Below, in pieces: positions 47,647-58,514 of a DNA stretch of 64,000 nt. The notes under the pieces were generated by a model. That model did no database searches, was not told the origin of the DNA, and was given only the letters and a program-made list of their open reading frames with translations. Both the position numbers and the translations under genes were made by a program. Source of the stretch: Gammaproteobacteria bacterium (GTDB lineage Bacteria; Pseudomonadota; Gammaproteobacteria; JAJRRL01); assembly GCA_024279495.1 (NCBI GenBank), contig JAJRRL010000036.1:1-64000 (forward strand), given 5' to 3'. Position 1 is the stretch's first letter, and each line of letters begins with the position of its first letter.

Positions 47647-48011
47647 GGTAAATATGCGTTTTTGTAACTTTACCGTTTACATTAGTGGTGCAATCAAGGA
47701 GGGCGATCTAGTCAGCTATCATCGTCATCAGACATCATAGGTAGCCTCTCTAAATCGATAGAGCGCCCGACGAAGAAATAAAAGACTACTCAGAGCTTAA
47801 AGAGTTTCCTTAATCTGAGGTAGCTCTTAGGGATAAAGAGCTTAAAGCCACTTCTGCTTAAGCCGGATTTTTCCTTTTACGGCTCACGGCACTCAAACCC
47901 CTCAAAAAATAGACGGAAAGAGAGAGCATAGTTAGGCCGATCATAAGGACTAGGAAAGGAAGCAAGCCTTACTAAAGCATCACTTCCGATTTAATACATC
48001 CTAGGAATCCA
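47647..48011. other. Intergenic gap without recognised features
   Basis: About 365 bp upstream of the membrane protein gene and downstream of the slipin gene. I find no reading frame with a ribosome binding site, no repeat shared with the other gaps, and no convincing terminator. It could be a decayed gene. Confidence 0.5.
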
Positions 48012-48755
48012 TTACTCGCTGATTTTAGTCATTAAATTTGTCAGCATCTGCATAGGCACAGGGAAAACAATGGTAGAACTGTTTTCTGTAGAGATATCTT
48101 GTAAGGTTTGCAGATAACGAAGCTGAATCGCCTGTGGTTGCTTAGCCAACACAGTCGCAGCATCCAGAAGTTTCTGAGCGGCCTGAAATTCACCCTCTGC
48201 TAAAATGATTTTAGCCCGGCGTTCTCGCTCTGCTTCTGCTTGGCGAGCAATAGCGCGTACCATGCTCTCATCCAGATCCACGTCCTTAATCTCCACATTG
48301 GCCACTTTAATGCCCCAAATATCAGTTTCTTTGTCTAAGATCGATTGCACACTTTTGTTAAGTGTCTCTCGCGCAGAAAGCATTTCATCGAGATCATGCA
48401 TACCTAAAACAGAACGCAAAGTCGTTTGAGCCAACTGAGAGGTTGCTTCATAATAATCCTGCACTTGAATCACTGCTTTTTCAGGGTCAACCACTTTGAA
48501 ATAGACAACAGCATTCACGCGAACAGAGATATTGTCTTTAGAAATGACATCTTGACTAGGCACATCCATAACAACCGTCCGCAACTGCAAACGCGCCATC
48601 TGTTGGATAAAAGGAAGCACCCAAATAAGGCCCGGCCCTTTCACAGAAGTAAAACGACCCAAGGTGAAAATAACACCTCGCTCATACTCATTTAACACCT
48701 TGAATGAATTAAAGAGCAATAAAATAACAACAAATAACACAATAAGGGTAAGCAT
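48012..48755 (-). CDS. Slipin (SPFH/stomatin-family membrane protein)
   Basis: A 247-residue stomatin-like protein. It has one N-terminal membrane helix ([17 protein letters not shown]), then the SPFH domain: [60 protein letters not shown], and [23 protein letters not shown] coiled-coil follows ([26 protein letters not shown]). This matches slipins rather than HflC/HflK. The usual partner NfeD is not adjacent. Role: membrane microdomain organisation, exact target unknown. Confidence 0.9.
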   Translation of the reverse strand: MLTLIVLFVVILLLFNSFKVLNEYERGVIFTLGRFTSVKGPGLIWVLPFIQQMARLQLRTVVMDVPSQDVISKDNISVRVNAVVYFKVVDPEKAVIQVQDYYEATSQLAQTTLRSVLGMHDLDEMLSARETLNKSVQSILDKETDIWGIKVANVEIKDVDLDESMVRAIARQAEAERERRAKIILAEGEFQAAQKLLDAATVLAKQPQAIQLRYLQTLQDISTENSSTIVFPVPMQMLTNLMTKISE

Positions 48756-48810
48756 GAGTGAACTCCTGTTTTCGAAAGACTTACTTAACCCACATTTGGG
48801 TTAACTTAGT

Positions 48811-50202
48811 TTAAACAACTTTCCAGCCTGTGTCATTACCTCGATCTTCAATTTCTATGCCTTTTTCCAAAAGCTCATCACGAATGCTGTCAGCTTTTGC
48901 CCACTCTTTTTTCTCTCGAGCCAAGCGTCTGTCTGCTAACATCGACTCAATCGTGGCTTCATCCAAGCCTGCAGGTAACTGACCTTTCAAAAACAAGGCC
49001 GGATCTTGCTGCAATAAACCAAGCACAGCACCCAATTGATGCAGCAAAGAAGCCAAGGTAACCAGCTCATCTGGGTTGGCATCTCGAGCACGATTCACTT
49101 CTTTAGCCAAAGCAAATAAAACAGCCAAGGCTTCTGGCACATTAATATCATCGAACAAGGCTTCCACAAAACGCTGATACCATTCAGAGGCTTTAAGTTG
49201 CTCATCTGGAATCTCAACACAGGTCACATCACGCAAAGCAATGTATAAACGCTTTAATGAGGCCTTTGCTTGATCGAGTTGATCTGTCGAGTAATTAACG
49301 GGTGACCGATAATGGCTAGCAAGCATTAAATAACGAATCACTTCTGCCTCATGCTCAGCCAAAGCATCACGAATGGTGACAAAATTACCTAAGGACTTAG
49401 ACATTTTCTCGCCGTTGATTGTCAGCAAACCCGAATGCATCCAGTAATTTGCATAGGTTTTATCGCAAGCCCCTTGCGATTGAGCAATTTCATTTTCATG
49501 ATGAGGAAACTTAAGATCCATACCGCCACCATGAATATCGAAAGGTTGGCCCAAATGCTTTGTTGACATCGCTGAACACTCAATATGCCAACCCGGTCGA
49601 CCAGGACCGTAAGGTGACTCCCAAGCAGGTTCATCGGGCTTAGCGTGTTTCCACAAAACAAAATCATGGGGGTGACGTTTACCCGATTGATCCACCACTC
49701 GAGCGCCTGCCTGCAACTCATCTAAAACCCTATGCGACAACGCACCATACTCCGCGTAGTCTTCAACAGAAAAACACACGTCCCCGCTCTCCGTTTGATA
49801 GGCCAGACCCTTTTTCTCTAAGGACTGAATAAGCGACAGCATACCGTCGATATGATCGGTTGCCAGTGGTTCGTGATTGGGAGGCAGTAAACCCAAAGCG
49901 TGTTCATCTGCATGCATGGCATCAATCATTCGGTCCACCAAATCACGCCAAGGCTCTTTGTTGTCTAAGGCGCGCTGAATGATTTTGTCGTCGATATCTG
50001 TGATATTGCGGACATAGGTCACTGAGTAGTCCAAAAAACGCAACACACGAACAATCGTATCGAAAACCAATAAGGATCGAGCATGACCTACATGACAAAG
50101 ATCATAGACGGTAATGCCACACACATAGAGGGATACTTTCTTGGGACGAATAGGCTCAAAAGGGCGCTTCTGGCGAGATAAGCTGTCGTAGATATGTAGC
50201 AT
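48811..50202 (-). CDS. cysS: Cysteine-tRNA ligase
   Basis: Charges tRNA-Cys. The start is set at ATG 50202 (MLHIYDSLSRQKRPF), with GGAG upstream; 29 upstream residues in the same frame are not family-like. Zinc ligand Cys28 lies in YVCGITVYDLCHVGHAR, where the HIGH motif reads HVGH. KMSKSLGN is intact. The C-terminal anticodon-binding part ends with GIEIEDRGNDTGWKVV, as in other CysRS. 463 residues. Divergent from lpxH, as in many gammaproteobacteria. Confidence 0.98.
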   Translation of the reverse strand: MLHIYDSLSRQKRPFEPIRPKKVSLYVCGITVYDLCHVGHARSLLVFDTIVRVLRFLDYSVTYVRNITDIDDKIIQRALDNKEPWRDLVDRMIDAMHADEHALGLLPPNHEPLATDHIDGMLSLIQSLEKKGLAYQTESGDVCFSVEDYAEYGALSHRVLDELQAGARVVDQSGKRHPHDFVLWKHAKPDEPAWESPYGPGRPGWHIECSAMSTKHLGQPFDIHGGGMDLKFPHHENEIAQSQGACDKTYANYWMHSGLLTINGEKMSKSLGNFVTIRDALAEHEAEVIRYLMLASHYRSPVNYSTDQLDQAKASLKRLYIALRDVTCVEIPDEQLKASEWYQRFVEALFDDINVPEALAVLFALAKEVNRARDANPDELVTLASLLHQLGAVLGLLQQDPALFLKGQLPAGLDEATIESMLADRRLAREKKEWAKADSIRDELLEKGIEIEDRGNDTGWKVV

Positions 50203-50349
50203 TAAAGACTCCAAATAATCACTGTGATGCTCTGAAAGTATACGCTGTTTGCCCTCAGCGAGCGACAAAAAACCTGAATCACTACACAAAGCCTTGCTAA
50301 TCCGTTAGACTGAACAAAACAAGAGCACTTCGACACAAGGAGGTGAGGC

Positions 50350-51111
50350 ATGGCTCCTTTTTCAATGCTGGGTAAAGAAGAACTGAGCAACCCAGGTATT
50401 TATTTTATCTCAGACACTCATCTACTCGATGGGTCACCCAATATTGCAGACGCTTTCTGCCATTTCCTCCAGCACATTCGTGATTCTGCTTCGGCTCTTT
50501 ACTTGCTAGGTGATTTGTTTGAAGCTTGGATTGGCGATGACAATCACACTGCATTTAATCAACGAATCATCGACGAACTCAAACGTAGCAGCGAGTCGCA
50601 CCCTTGTTATTTTATTCCAGGTAATCGCGATATTTTAATGGGAAAACAATTTTACCAAGCCGCTGGACTAACAGTTCTTAAAGACCCAACCGTTATCACT
50701 CTACACAGAACTCGGTATTTATTATCTCACGGTGATCGGTACTGTTTGTCTGATAAAACGCATCAACGTTTTCGTCAACTCACGCAGCAACGTTGGCTAA
50801 TGACACTTATTGCTAAACTGCCGCTTTCCTGGCGACAACACCTTGCAACAAGTCTACGAAAACAAAGCAAAGAACATCAACGTGGAATCCGTCGAGAATT
50901 TTTGGATGTTACTCCTTCCGCCATTGAAAAAGCCTTAATCGAACACAACTGCAGTGCAATGATTCATGGCCATACTCATGCTCCTGCCAAACACATTGTC
51001 GCCTCTCATTCACATAAAAACCGCTGGGTTTTAAGTGACTGGGAAGGTGCTGCAGCCGTTATTTTACGAGTCGACGAAAAAGGCCCCTCCTTTTTCAGAT
51101 GGCTGATTTAA
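50350..51111 (+). CDS. lpxH: UDP-2,3-diacylglucosamine hydrolase LpxH
   Basis: Metallophosphoesterase of lipid A synthesis, making lipid X (2,3-diacylglucosamine 1-phosphate). Two-metal site motifs are visible: Asp22/His24 (ISDTHL), LGDLFEAWIGDD (about 54-64), GNRD (about 95), a late HGD, and HGHTHAP. Strong AAGGAGG site. The gene is 253 residues and stands alone before a repeat-filled gap. Confidence 0.96.
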   Translation: MAPFSMLGKEELSNPGIYFISDTHLLDGSPNIADAFCHFLQHIRDSASALYLLGDLFEAWIGDDNHTAFNQRIIDELKRSSESHPCYFIPGNRDILMGKQFYQAAGLTVLKDPTVITLHRTRYLLSHGDRYCLSDKTHQRFRQLTQQRWLMTLIAKLPLSWRQHLATSLRKQSKEHQRGIRREFLDVTPSAIEKALIEHNCSAMIHGHTHAPAKHIVASHSHKNRWVLSDWEGAAAVILRVDEKGPSFFRWLI

Positions 51112-51164
51112 CATTACAGCTGAATTATAAAGATTTCTAGTTTCAGCAAGCTGAAACGAAATCC

Positions 51165-51576
51165 TAAAGATGGGTCCCACCCGCCTTCGCTGGGTGCAGG
51201 CTCTACGTCACGTTGTTGCCTTCGGATGACAAATGGTTGGGGCTTTCTGATTTTCGGCTGTGCTACCCGTGTCAAGCACGAGCACTTCTACGGAGTAGCG
51301 CCTCTCTAGCGCTTTGCGCTTCGTTCGGCATTTTAATTTATTCGTTTGACGGGATAACAAAGATCGAACCATGACTTTACCAACTCACACTTGTCACCCA
51401 AAGGCTAAGGCTATTTTATTTGGGTCAAGAATGGGGGTTTCGACCCTAAAAAAGGAAATTCCCAGTTTTGTGACAAGGTTAAACAAAAAATCGATGAAAA
51501 AGCGGAAAGTACACAAAGTACTTGAGCATTTTGAAGAGCTTTTTCGTTTAAGATTGGTCAAAAATGGGGGTTTCGA
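51165..51576. repeat. Mosaic repeat region 3' of lpxH and dnaJ
   Basis: Holds a CTACGTCACGTTGTTGCC...GGATGACAAATGG module, a hairpin CACCC-GGGTG, the TTTGGGTCAAGAATGGGGG module, a GTCGATGAAAAAGCGGAA stretch, the hairpin AGTAC-ACAAA-GTACT at 51508-51522 followed by TTGAGCATTTTGAAGAG, and GATTGGTCAAAAATGGGGG, which ends at the dnaJ stop codon. A 220-codon plus-strand open frame here overlaps dnaJ and is not credible. Confidence 0.8.
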
Positions 51577-52710
51577 CTACTTAGAGAAGAAGGATTTAAC
51601 TGCATCAAACCAACTCTTACTCCTCGGACTGTGCTTACCACCATCCACTGCCAACATCACATCGAAGGAACGAAGCACTTCTTTTTGCTCTTCGGATAAA
51701 CGTACCGGCGTTTCTATGGTTAAACGACAGAGTAAATCGCCAGATTTTGATCGGCGCAATGGTTTTACACCTTTACCACGTAAACGGAAAACTTTTCCTG
51801 TTTGTGTTTCGGCTGGAATGGTTAATTTCACACGGCCAGATAAGGTAGGCACTTCAATTTCCCCACCCAAAGCTGCTATGACAAACGATACGGGAACATC
51901 CATCTTTAAATCTGCGCCATCACGCTTAAAGACATCGTGTGCTTTAATTCGAACTTCCACATACAAATCACCTGAACCACCGCCACGTAAGCCTGCTTCA
52001 CCTTCACCAGTCAAGCGAACACGATCACCGTGATCGATACCAGCAGGCAACTTAACAGACAACGCTTTTTCGCGACGTAAACGCCCTTGACCTCGACATT
52101 CAGAACAAGGATCTTTGATTACCTGACCTGCCCCTCGGCATTCAGGACAAGGCTGCTGCACTTGTAAAAAACCATGATTCATACGCACTTGACCCACCCC
52201 TTGGCAAGTACCGCAAGTAGCGGGCGCACTCCCTTTTTTACCGCCACTACCTCTGCATGATTCGCAGCTTGCTAAGCGAGTCACGCTAACGGTTTTGCTC
52301 ACACCGCGCACTGCTTCTTCTAAGGTAATGGTTAACTGATAACCTAAATCTGCTCCTTGCTGAGCTTGTGATTGACGAGAACTACGCCCCCCACTACTAA
52401 AAATATCTTCAAAAACACTTCCTAAATCAAAGTCACCAAAAATATCACCTACGCCAGCACCTCCACCAAAACCACCTTGTGATGGATCGAAAGCTGCATG
52501 CCCATGCTGATCATAAGCGTGCTTTTTGTCGGTATCTGACAGCACCTTATACGCTTCTTGAACCTCTTGAAACTTCTCTTTTGCTGTTTCATCATCGGGA
52601 TTTTTATCAGGGTGATACTTCGCAGCTTTTCGTCGAAAAGCTGCTTTGATGCTAGACGCATCTGCATTTCGATCAACACTCAATACTTCGTAAAAATCTC
52701 GTTTTGACAT
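51577..52710 (-). CDS. dnaJ: Chaperone protein DnaJ
   Basis: Hsp40 co-chaperone of DnaK. J domain with HPD at residues 33-35, a Gly/Phe-rich linker (about 75-105), four zinc-binding repeats (CESCRGSG, CGTCQGVG, CPECRGAG, CSECRGQG) and the C-terminal substrate-binding domain ending in SWFDAVKSFFSK. 377 residues. 76 bp after dnaK, likely in the same heat-shock operon. The stop codon lies a few bases from a mosaic repeat. Confidence 0.98.
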   Translation of the reverse strand: MSKRDFYEVLSVDRNADASSIKAAFRRKAAKYHPDKNPDDETAKEKFQEVQEAYKVLSDTDKKHAYDQHGHAAFDPSQGGFGGGAGVGDIFGDFDLGSVFEDIFSSGGRSSRQSQAQQGADLGYQLTITLEEAVRGVSKTVSVTRLASCESCRGSGGKKGSAPATCGTCQGVGQVRMNHGFLQVQQPCPECRGAGQVIKDPCSECRGQGRLRREKALSVKLPAGIDHGDRVRLTGEGEAGLRGGGSGDLYVEVRIKAHDVFKRDGADLKMDVPVSFVIAALGGEIEVPTLSGRVKLTIPAETQTGKVFRLRGKGVKPLRRSKSGDLLCRLTIETPVRLSEEQKEVLRSFDVMLAVDGGKHSPRSKSWFDAVKSFFSK

Positions 52711-52786
52711 AAGGCTCTCTTCTAATGTGAAAGAAACGCGAGTCAGTATACACCAACTCGCGCCTCTTTAGGAATCGGATAGACCC

Positions 52787-54736
52787 CTATTTTTTATCGT
52801 CACTCACTTCTTCAAAGTCAGCATCAACAACATCATCGCCAGACTTCTCAGAAGAAGTGTCGGCAGATTCAGCGTCGGCAGACTCTGTCTGACCAGAAGT
52901 TGCTTCCTCTTCTTTCGTTTTTTCTTCATAAGCTCTTTGAGCAAGCGCACCTGCTTTGTCAGACAAAGCTTCTGTTTTAGACTCAATCGCTGATTTGTCA
53001 TCACCTTTCAACGCTGCTGTCAGCTCTTCAGAGGCTGCTTCAATCGCTTCTTTTTCATCGTCAGTGACTTTATCACCCAAATCACGAATCGACTTTTTGG
53101 CACTGTGAATCATGGCATCCGCTTTGTTTCTAACATCAGCAAACTCATGGAAAGCCTTATCTGCTTCAGCGTTTTCTTTAGCATCATTAACCATGTTTTC
53201 GATTTCATCATCAGACAAACCACTGGATGCTTTAATCACAATGGATTGCTCTTTACCTGTGGCTTTATCTTTAGCTGACACATTCAAAATACCGTTAGCA
53301 TCGATATCGAAAATAACATCAATCTGAGGTACGCCTCGTGGTGCAGATGGAATGCCTTGCAGGTCAAATCGGCCTAGCGATTTGTTAGCAGAAGCCACTT
53401 CTCGCTCACCTTGAACCACATGTACTGTTACAGCTGTTTGATTGTCTTCTGCCGTAGAAAACACTTGGTTGGCTTTCGTTGGGATAGTGGTGTTTTTCTC
53501 GATGAGTTTAGTCATCACACCGCCAAGCGTTTCAATACCAAGAGACAATGGCGTTACGTCAAGCAACAGAATATCGGTGATATCACCAGAAAGCACAGCA
53601 GCTTGAGTAGCAGCACCCACTGCAACAGATTCGTCAGGGTTTAAATCACAACGGGGTTCTTTGCCGAAGTACTCTTTCACAGCATCACGTACTTTAGGCA
53701 TGCGGGTTTGGCCACCGACCAAAATCATGTCCTGAATATCTGAAGCCTTTAAACCGGCGTCTTTCATCGCGATTTTACAAGGCTCGATAGTACGCGCAAT
53801 CAAATCTTCAACCAAGGATTCAAGTTTAGCTCGAGTCACACGAACATTTAAATGCTTTGGACCCGTTGCATCAGCTGTGATGTAAGGTAAGTTCACATCT
53901 GTTTGTTGTGCTGAAGAAAGCTCAATTTTTGCTTTTTCTGCTGCTTCTTTCAAGCGCTGCAAGGCCATAGGATCTTTATGCAAATCCACACCAGAATCTT
54001 TCTTAAATTCCTCTGCAAGATAAGTGATAAGTCGCAAATCAAAATCTTCACCACCTAAAAAGGTATCACCGTTAGTGGCTAACACTTCAAATTGATGCTC
54101 GCCATCAACTTCTGCAATTTCAATAATGGAAATATCGAATGTACCACCACCTAAATCATATACAGCAATTTTTCGTTCGCCTTTAACTTTATCCATGCCG
54201 TAAGCTAAAGCAGCGGCAGTAGGCTCGTTGATAATACGCTTCACTTCAAGACCTGCAATTTTACCTGCATCTTTAGTGGCTTGACGTTGTGAATCATTAA
54301 AATAAGCAGGTACAGTAATCACGGCTTCTGTGACTGTTGTTCCTAAGAATTCTTCTGCAGCACTTTTCATTTTCTTTAAAATTTCGGCAGAAATTTGAGG
54401 CGGCGCAATTTTTTTATCGCCTCGAACCTGAACCCAAGCATCACCGTTATCTGCTTTAACAATTTCAAAAGGCACTGCCTTTCTATCTTTTTGCACTTCT
54501 TTATCATCGAAGCGACGACCGATCAATCGTTTTGTACCAAACAAGGTGTTTTGTGGATTTGTAACCGCCTGACGTTTGGCTGGCGCACCAACAAGTACTT
54601 CATCATCTGTATAAGCAACAATGGATGGTGTGGTTCGATTACCTTCTGAATTTTCAATCACACGTACTTCTTTGCCCTGCATGACAGCTACGCATGAGTT
54701 AGTGGTTCCTAAGTCAATACCAATAATGACTCCCAT
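52787..54736 (-). CDS. dnaK: Chaperone protein DnaK
   Basis: Hsp70, 649 residues. ATPase motifs [31 protein letters not shown], the [11 protein letters not shown] segment, [14 protein letters not shown] and [10 protein letters not shown]; substrate domain and lid follow, ending in an acidic Asp/Glu/Ser tail ([15 protein letters not shown]). Driven by a heat-shock sigma promoter at 54799-54827. Confidence 0.99.
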   Translation of the reverse strand: MGVIIGIDLGTTNSCVAVMQGKEVRVIENSEGNRTTPSIVAYTDDEVLVGAPAKRQAVTNPQNTLFGTKRLIGRRFDDKEVQKDRKAVPFEIVKADNGDAWVQVRGDKKIAPPQISAEILKKMKSAAEEFLGTTVTEAVITVPAYFNDSQRQATKDAGKIAGLEVKRIINEPTAAALAYGMDKVKGERKIAVYDLGGGTFDISIIEIAEVDGEHQFEVLATNGDTFLGGEDFDLRLITYLAEEFKKDSGVDLHKDPMALQRLKEAAEKAKIELSSAQQTDVNLPYITADATGPKHLNVRVTRAKLESLVEDLIARTIEPCKIAMKDAGLKASDIQDMILVGGQTRMPKVRDAVKEYFGKEPRCDLNPDESVAVGAATQAAVLSGDITDILLLDVTPLSLGIETLGGVMTKLIEKNTTIPTKANQVFSTAEDNQTAVTVHVVQGEREVASANKSLGRFDLQGIPSAPRGVPQIDVIFDIDANGILNVSAKDKATGKEQSIVIKASSGLSDDEIENMVNDAKENAEADKAFHEFADVRNKADAMIHSAKKSIRDLGDKVTDDEKEAIEAASEELTAALKGDDKSAIESKTEALSDKAGALAQRAYEEKTKEEEATSGQTESADAESADTSSEKSGDDVVDADFEEVSDDKK

Positions 54737-54798
54737 GTGTGTATCCTCTCTAAATTAGTTAAACATTCTGAATTGACAGCATTCTGTCCTTACCCAAT

Positions 54799-54827
54799 AG
54801 CTGGGGTCGACTAGAGCATTTTTCAAG
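54799..54827 (-). promoter_or_regulatory. Predicted sigma-32 heat-shock promoter of dnaKJ
   Basis: On the minus strand CTTGAAA (54821-54827) and CCCCAGCT (54799-54806) are separated by 14 bp. The sigma-32 consensus is CTTGAAA-N13-14-CCCCAT-T, so the -35 is perfect and the -10 deviates at one defined base. It lies about 63 bp before the dnaK start. Confidence 0.85.
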
Positions 54828-54934
54828 CTTTAAAGAGAAAAAAAGAGGAGTCGCTTGTAATTGGTTGATTTTTATATCTTTTTTAAATAATCAGCTCCCT
54901 GTCTCGCGGGGATCATGCTGGACTGATGTAGATT

Positions 54935-55111
54935 TCGCTCGCTTCGCTTCGCATTTCGACCCTCAAATCGGAAGCGCAGGGCCGACAGCTGAATCTTGAA
55001 AGATCGCTAGTTGTTACTTCGTAACAACGGATCAAGCCTGGGTCCTCGACGTCACTACGTTGCCTTCGGATGACAAAAGGCTAGAGCTATATAAAAGAGC
55101 CCATTTCGACC
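54935..55111. repeat. Mosaic repeat between dnaK and grpE
   Basis: Contains GGAAGCGCAGGGCCGAC, the hairpin GTTGTTAC-TTC-GTAACAAC (55010-55028), then GATCAAGCCTGGGTCC, CGACGTCACTACG and GGATGACAAAAGG modules, and ends at CATTTCGACC next to the grpE stop codon. An inverted copy of the same run lies at 60733-60825. Together with the preceding ~70 bp this fills the 375-bp gap between the genes. Confidence 0.85.
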
Positions 55112-55708
55112 CTATGGAGTGACGGTAACCATAGCGGCCCTTATGACCCTACCATTAAGCTCATAACCCGGCTGCAACGCATTCACCACGGCATTTGACT
55201 CTAAACCTTCTTGCGCTTGCATGGACACGGCTTCGTGCAATGTCGGATTAAAAGTATCACCTTCTTTCGGATCAATAAGCACAATGCCGTGCTGCTGAAG
55301 CACGCTTAAGGTCATTTCACGAGTCATGATCAAACCCTCTCGAGCCCCAACAACCGTAGGATCGTCACCGATCATCACCTGCAAACCTCTGTCCATACTG
55401 TCCATCGCAGGCAAAAGTGCTTTCAACAACTTCTCGACAGCGTACTTTCGAGCATTTTCAATATCTCGATCGGTACGACGACGCAAATTATCCATTTCTG
55501 CCAAAGTTCGCATCAGACGGTCTGCTTCTTTTTGAGCAGACTCTTGAGCTTTGACTAGCTCCTCTTTAAGCCAGTCTAATTTTTCATCATCGTCACGCTC
55601 TGACAAAGAGTCATCAATCTCTTGAAGTAAAGCTTTCTCTGCCAACACCTCTTCAGTGTCAGATTTTTGTGCCATTTTTTTCCATTTGTTTTCTGATTGA
55701 TCAGTCAT
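55112..55708 (-). CDS. grpE: Nucleotide exchange factor GrpE
   Basis: Promotes ADP release from DnaK. The 198-residue protein has an acidic, coiled-coil N-terminal half (KWKKMAQKSDTEEVLAEKALLQEIDDSLSERDDDEK...) and the beta-domain with DPKEGDTFNPTLHEAVSMQ, ending PGYELNGRVIRAAMVTVTP, which is diagnostic. It precedes dnaKJ and is divergent from nadK. Confidence 0.97.
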   Translation of the reverse strand: MTDQSENKWKKMAQKSDTEEVLAEKALLQEIDDSLSERDDDEKLDWLKEELVKAQESAQKEADRLMRTLAEMDNLRRRTDRDIENARKYAVEKLLKALLPAMDSMDRGLQVMIGDDPTVVGAREGLIMTREMTLSVLQQHGIVLIDPKEGDTFNPTLHEAVSMQAQEGLESNAVVNALQPGYELNGRVIRAAMVTVTP

Positions 55709-55747
55709 GATACTCTCTTGCTCGCTGATAATGGGAGTTCATTGGGT

Positions 55748-55775
55748 ATTGTACAGTTTTCCTTCATGAGAGCAA
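55748..55775 (-). promoter_or_regulatory. Possible sigma-70 promoter of grpE
   Basis: On the minus strand TTGCTC (55770-55775) and TACAAT (55748-55753) are 16 bp apart, 40 bp before the grpE ATG. The -10 is good and the -35 weak. I did not find a convincing sigma-32 promoter here. Confidence 0.4.
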
Positions 55776-55842
55776 GCCGTGACCTGTACCGACCCTACCC
55801 TCAGTGCTATGATATATAGAACCTAAGAGCACGGAGCTACTC

Positions 55843-56718
55843 ATGAGCAAATTTAAATCAATCGCAATCATGTCGCGAGCAGGCGTTCAAGGCGCAGAAG
55901 AAACACTGACGGCCTTACACGCACACTTCATCAATCGAGGTGTTACTCATTTTTTTGCTGAGTCTTCATCCGATATGGCTCCGGAAAACGCCGATGTTAT
56001 ACCTGATAAATCCTTAGGAAAACACGCCGACCTTCTAATCGTCGTTGGTGGTGACGGAAGCCTCATCAATGCCGCTCACATTGCTATCGATCAATCGCTA
56101 CCTGTACTAGGCGTTAACCGCGGGCGCTTGGGTTTTTTAACTGATATTCATCCACAAGAACTCGACTCCATCGATGCCATCATTGCAGGCGACTACACGT
56201 CTGAAGAGCGTTTGTTATTGCAAGCAGAAATACCTGGCGTAGACGAACCCATCATTGCCTTAAACGATTTGGTATTAATGCCCGACGGTTTGTCGCAAAT
56301 GGTTATTTTTTCGGTCACTGTTAACGATCAACTTCTCTATGCACAACGTGCCGATGGTTTGATTATTGCAACACCCACTGGCTCAACAGCTTACGCCCTT
56401 TCCGGTGGCGGGCCTATTTTGCAACCTCAAACCAACGCAATCACACTGGTCCCCATGTTTCCTCACACCTTAAGCAGCCGCCCCATTGTGATAAGCGCAG
56501 ACAGTAAGGTGGTTATTCATGTCTCTCCCTCAAACCCAAAACCATTATGCTTAAGCAACGATGGTCGTGCACGCTACCCCATTTCTGGCGACCAAAAAAT
56601 TCTTATCAAGCGTTACCCAGCAAAAATCCGACTTATTCACCCTGCTGATTATAACTACTACCAAATGCTGCAAACCAAATTAAACTGGGAAAAACACGCA
56701 GAACGAACCCACCTATAA
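55843..56718 (+). CDS. nadK: NAD kinase
   Basis: Phosphorylates NAD to NADP. Motifs VVGGDGSLINA (catalytic Asp71), NRGRLGFLTD, and ATPTGSTAYALSGGGPI (about 177-193) are intact. 291 residues. Divergent from grpE and 10 bp before recN, the widespread grpE/nadK/recN arrangement. Confidence 0.97.
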   Translation: MSKFKSIAIMSRAGVQGAEETLTALHAHFINRGVTHFFAESSSDMAPENADVIPDKSLGKHADLLIVVGGDGSLINAAHIAIDQSLPVLGVNRGRLGFLTDIHPQELDSIDAIIAGDYTSEERLLLQAEIPGVDEPIIALNDLVLMPDGLSQMVIFSVTVNDQLLYAQRADGLIIATPTGSTAYALSGGGPILQPQTNAITLVPMFPHTLSSRPIVISADSKVVIHVSPSNPKPLCLSNDGRARYPISGDQKILIKRYPAKIRLIHPADYNYYQMLQTKLNWEKHAERTHL

Positions 56719-56728
56719 GGCTGAACTC

Positions 56729-58399
56729 ATGCTACTTGATATTTCCATTCGCCACTTCATGCTAATTGATTCTCTCAATTTATCCTTGGAATCTGGTCTT
56801 CTGGCTATCACCGGCGAAACGGGAGCAGGAAAATCGGTTTTGTTGAATGCCTTAGCGATGGCCATGGGAGCTCGGGCTGATAAAAAGCTCATTACTCCTC
56901 CTGAATCAGAGCATGCTGACATTACCTTAAACTTCGATATACGTCACAACAAGCAAGCGCAAACATGGCTAGCAAACAATGGCTACGATAGCGATAACGA
57001 ATGCGTTATTCGCCGCCGATTTTCAAGAGATGGGCAATCTCGCTATACCATTAACGGGCAAACTGCCGCCTTAAGCAACGGTAGAGAGCTAGCAGAATAT
57101 TTACTTCACATTCATAGCCAGCATCAACAACAGCAACTCAAGCAAGCCAGTTGGCAAGGCCAGTATTTGGATAGAGCCATACAAAAAAAAGAAACACTAA
57201 CAACTGTGCGCGCCTTAGCTTCCCATTGGCAGGCACTGCAAAAACGCATTGATGACTTAGCAAAACACCAAGGTGATCACAGCAAGGAACTTGCTTTGCT
57301 GCAGTATCAACTGGAAGAATTAAGAGCTCTTGATTTGCAGCCCAACGAATGGCAAGACAAACACGATGCGCACGAACAACTACACCAAGAAAAACATGTC
57401 TCGGAACATTTGAATGAAGCGATGTTGCTTACTGCGGACAGTCCAAGCGCAAACGCACAGGAGCTCTTACAAGAAAGCATCCGCGAACTAAAGAAAATCG
57501 CCAAAAGCTCTGATATGTCTAAGCAAATTCTCAACTTGCTCGACACTGCCTTAATTAACACGCAAGAAGCGTGTGAGCTTATGCAGCAATACCAATCAAC
57601 CTTAGAAAACCCTAACGAAACGCTACAAGAGCTCGAGAGTCGTCTGTCTGCGATTCATGACATTGCCAGAAAACATCAATGCCATGCCAACGAGCTTTCT
57701 GCTATTCATCAAGCACTTCAAAAACAAGTTAACACACTGCTTAATGCTGATGAAGCCGTCAAAACATTAAAAGAAGAACAAAAACAGATTGAAGAACAAT
57801 ACGTCGAAGCAGCTAAAGCGCTCACACAACAACGAAAAAAAGCGACCAAAACAATTAGCTCAGCGATTAACGCAACCATTGCAGCATTGAATATGGCGGG
57901 TTGTACGTTCTCAATTACCCTAGAGCCGCGCACCCACAACAACCCACACAAAGAAGGCGTAGAAACCGTATGCTTTTTACTGCAATCTCAACCAAGCCAA
58001 CCTGCCCATCGTCTTGCAAAAACAGCCTCTGGTGGTGAACTCTCTCGCTTATCACTGGCTTTAATGCTGCATGCCTGCGACACAGACAATCAACTCACTT
58101 ACATCTTCGATGAAATCGATGTGGGAATCAGCGGTGAAACCGCCAAATTAGTTGGCAAAAAACTACAGCAACTTGGCCAGCAAGCCCACGTACTGTGCGT
58201 CACTCATCTTCCTAATGTGGCAGCGCAAGCTAACGCCCAATACCAAGTCACCAAAACAGTCACCGCTCAAGGTGCCTCTACTGATATCAAGCCTCTCTCT
58301 AAAAAAGAGCGAGTCGAAGCACTTGCTCGCATGGCTAGTGGCAACACCATCAACAAAGCAAACTTAGATCACGCCAAAGCGCTTCTATCTGAGGCTTAA
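56729..58399 (+). CDS. recN: DNA repair protein RecN
   Basis: SMC-like ATPase acting in double-strand break repair. Walker A GETGAGKS at residues 29-36, a long coiled-coil middle (about 150-370), the ABC signature KTASGGELSRLSLALML and Walker B YIFDEIDVG with the following SGETA. 556 residues, normal length. Follows nadK. Confidence 0.97.
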   Translation: MLLDISIRHFMLIDSLNLSLESGLLAITGETGAGKSVLLNALAMAMGARADKKLITPPESEHADITLNFDIRHNKQAQTWLANNGYDSDNECVIRRRFSRDGQSRYTINGQTAALSNGRELAEYLLHIHSQHQQQQLKQASWQGQYLDRAIQKKETLTTVRALASHWQALQKRIDDLAKHQGDHSKELALLQYQLEELRALDLQPNEWQDKHDAHEQLHQEKHVSEHLNEAMLLTADSPSANAQELLQESIRELKKIAKSSDMSKQILNLLDTALINTQEACELMQQYQSTLENPNETLQELESRLSAIHDIARKHQCHANELSAIHQALQKQVNTLLNADEAVKTLKEEQKQIEEQYVEAAKALTQQRKKATKTISSAINATIAALNMAGCTFSITLEPRTHNNPHKEGVETVCFLLQSQPSQPAHRLAKTASGGELSRLSLALMLHACDTDNQLTYIFDEIDVGISGETAKLVGKKLQQLGQQAHVLCVTHLPNVAAQANAQYQVTKTVTAQGASTDIKPLSKKERVEALARMASGNTINKANLDHAKALLSEA

Positions 58400-58514
58400 C
58401 CTCCCCCATGGCTTACGTACTTAGCTTGCTATTCCTCCTAAAGGGTGACACTATGTGCCCCATATATTCATCATCAAGCTCAGGAAGACAGTATGATAGC
58501 TAAGGGGAACTACC

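Noticed and set aside
48012-48755. HflC assignment for the SPFH protein
   Set aside because: It lacks an hflK neighbour, is shorter than HflC, and its motifs match slipins.
51371-52033. A 220-codon plus-strand frame from the repeat into dnaJ
   Set aside because: Most of it is antisense to the conserved dnaJ; the start lies in mosaic repeat and no ribosome binding site is convincing.
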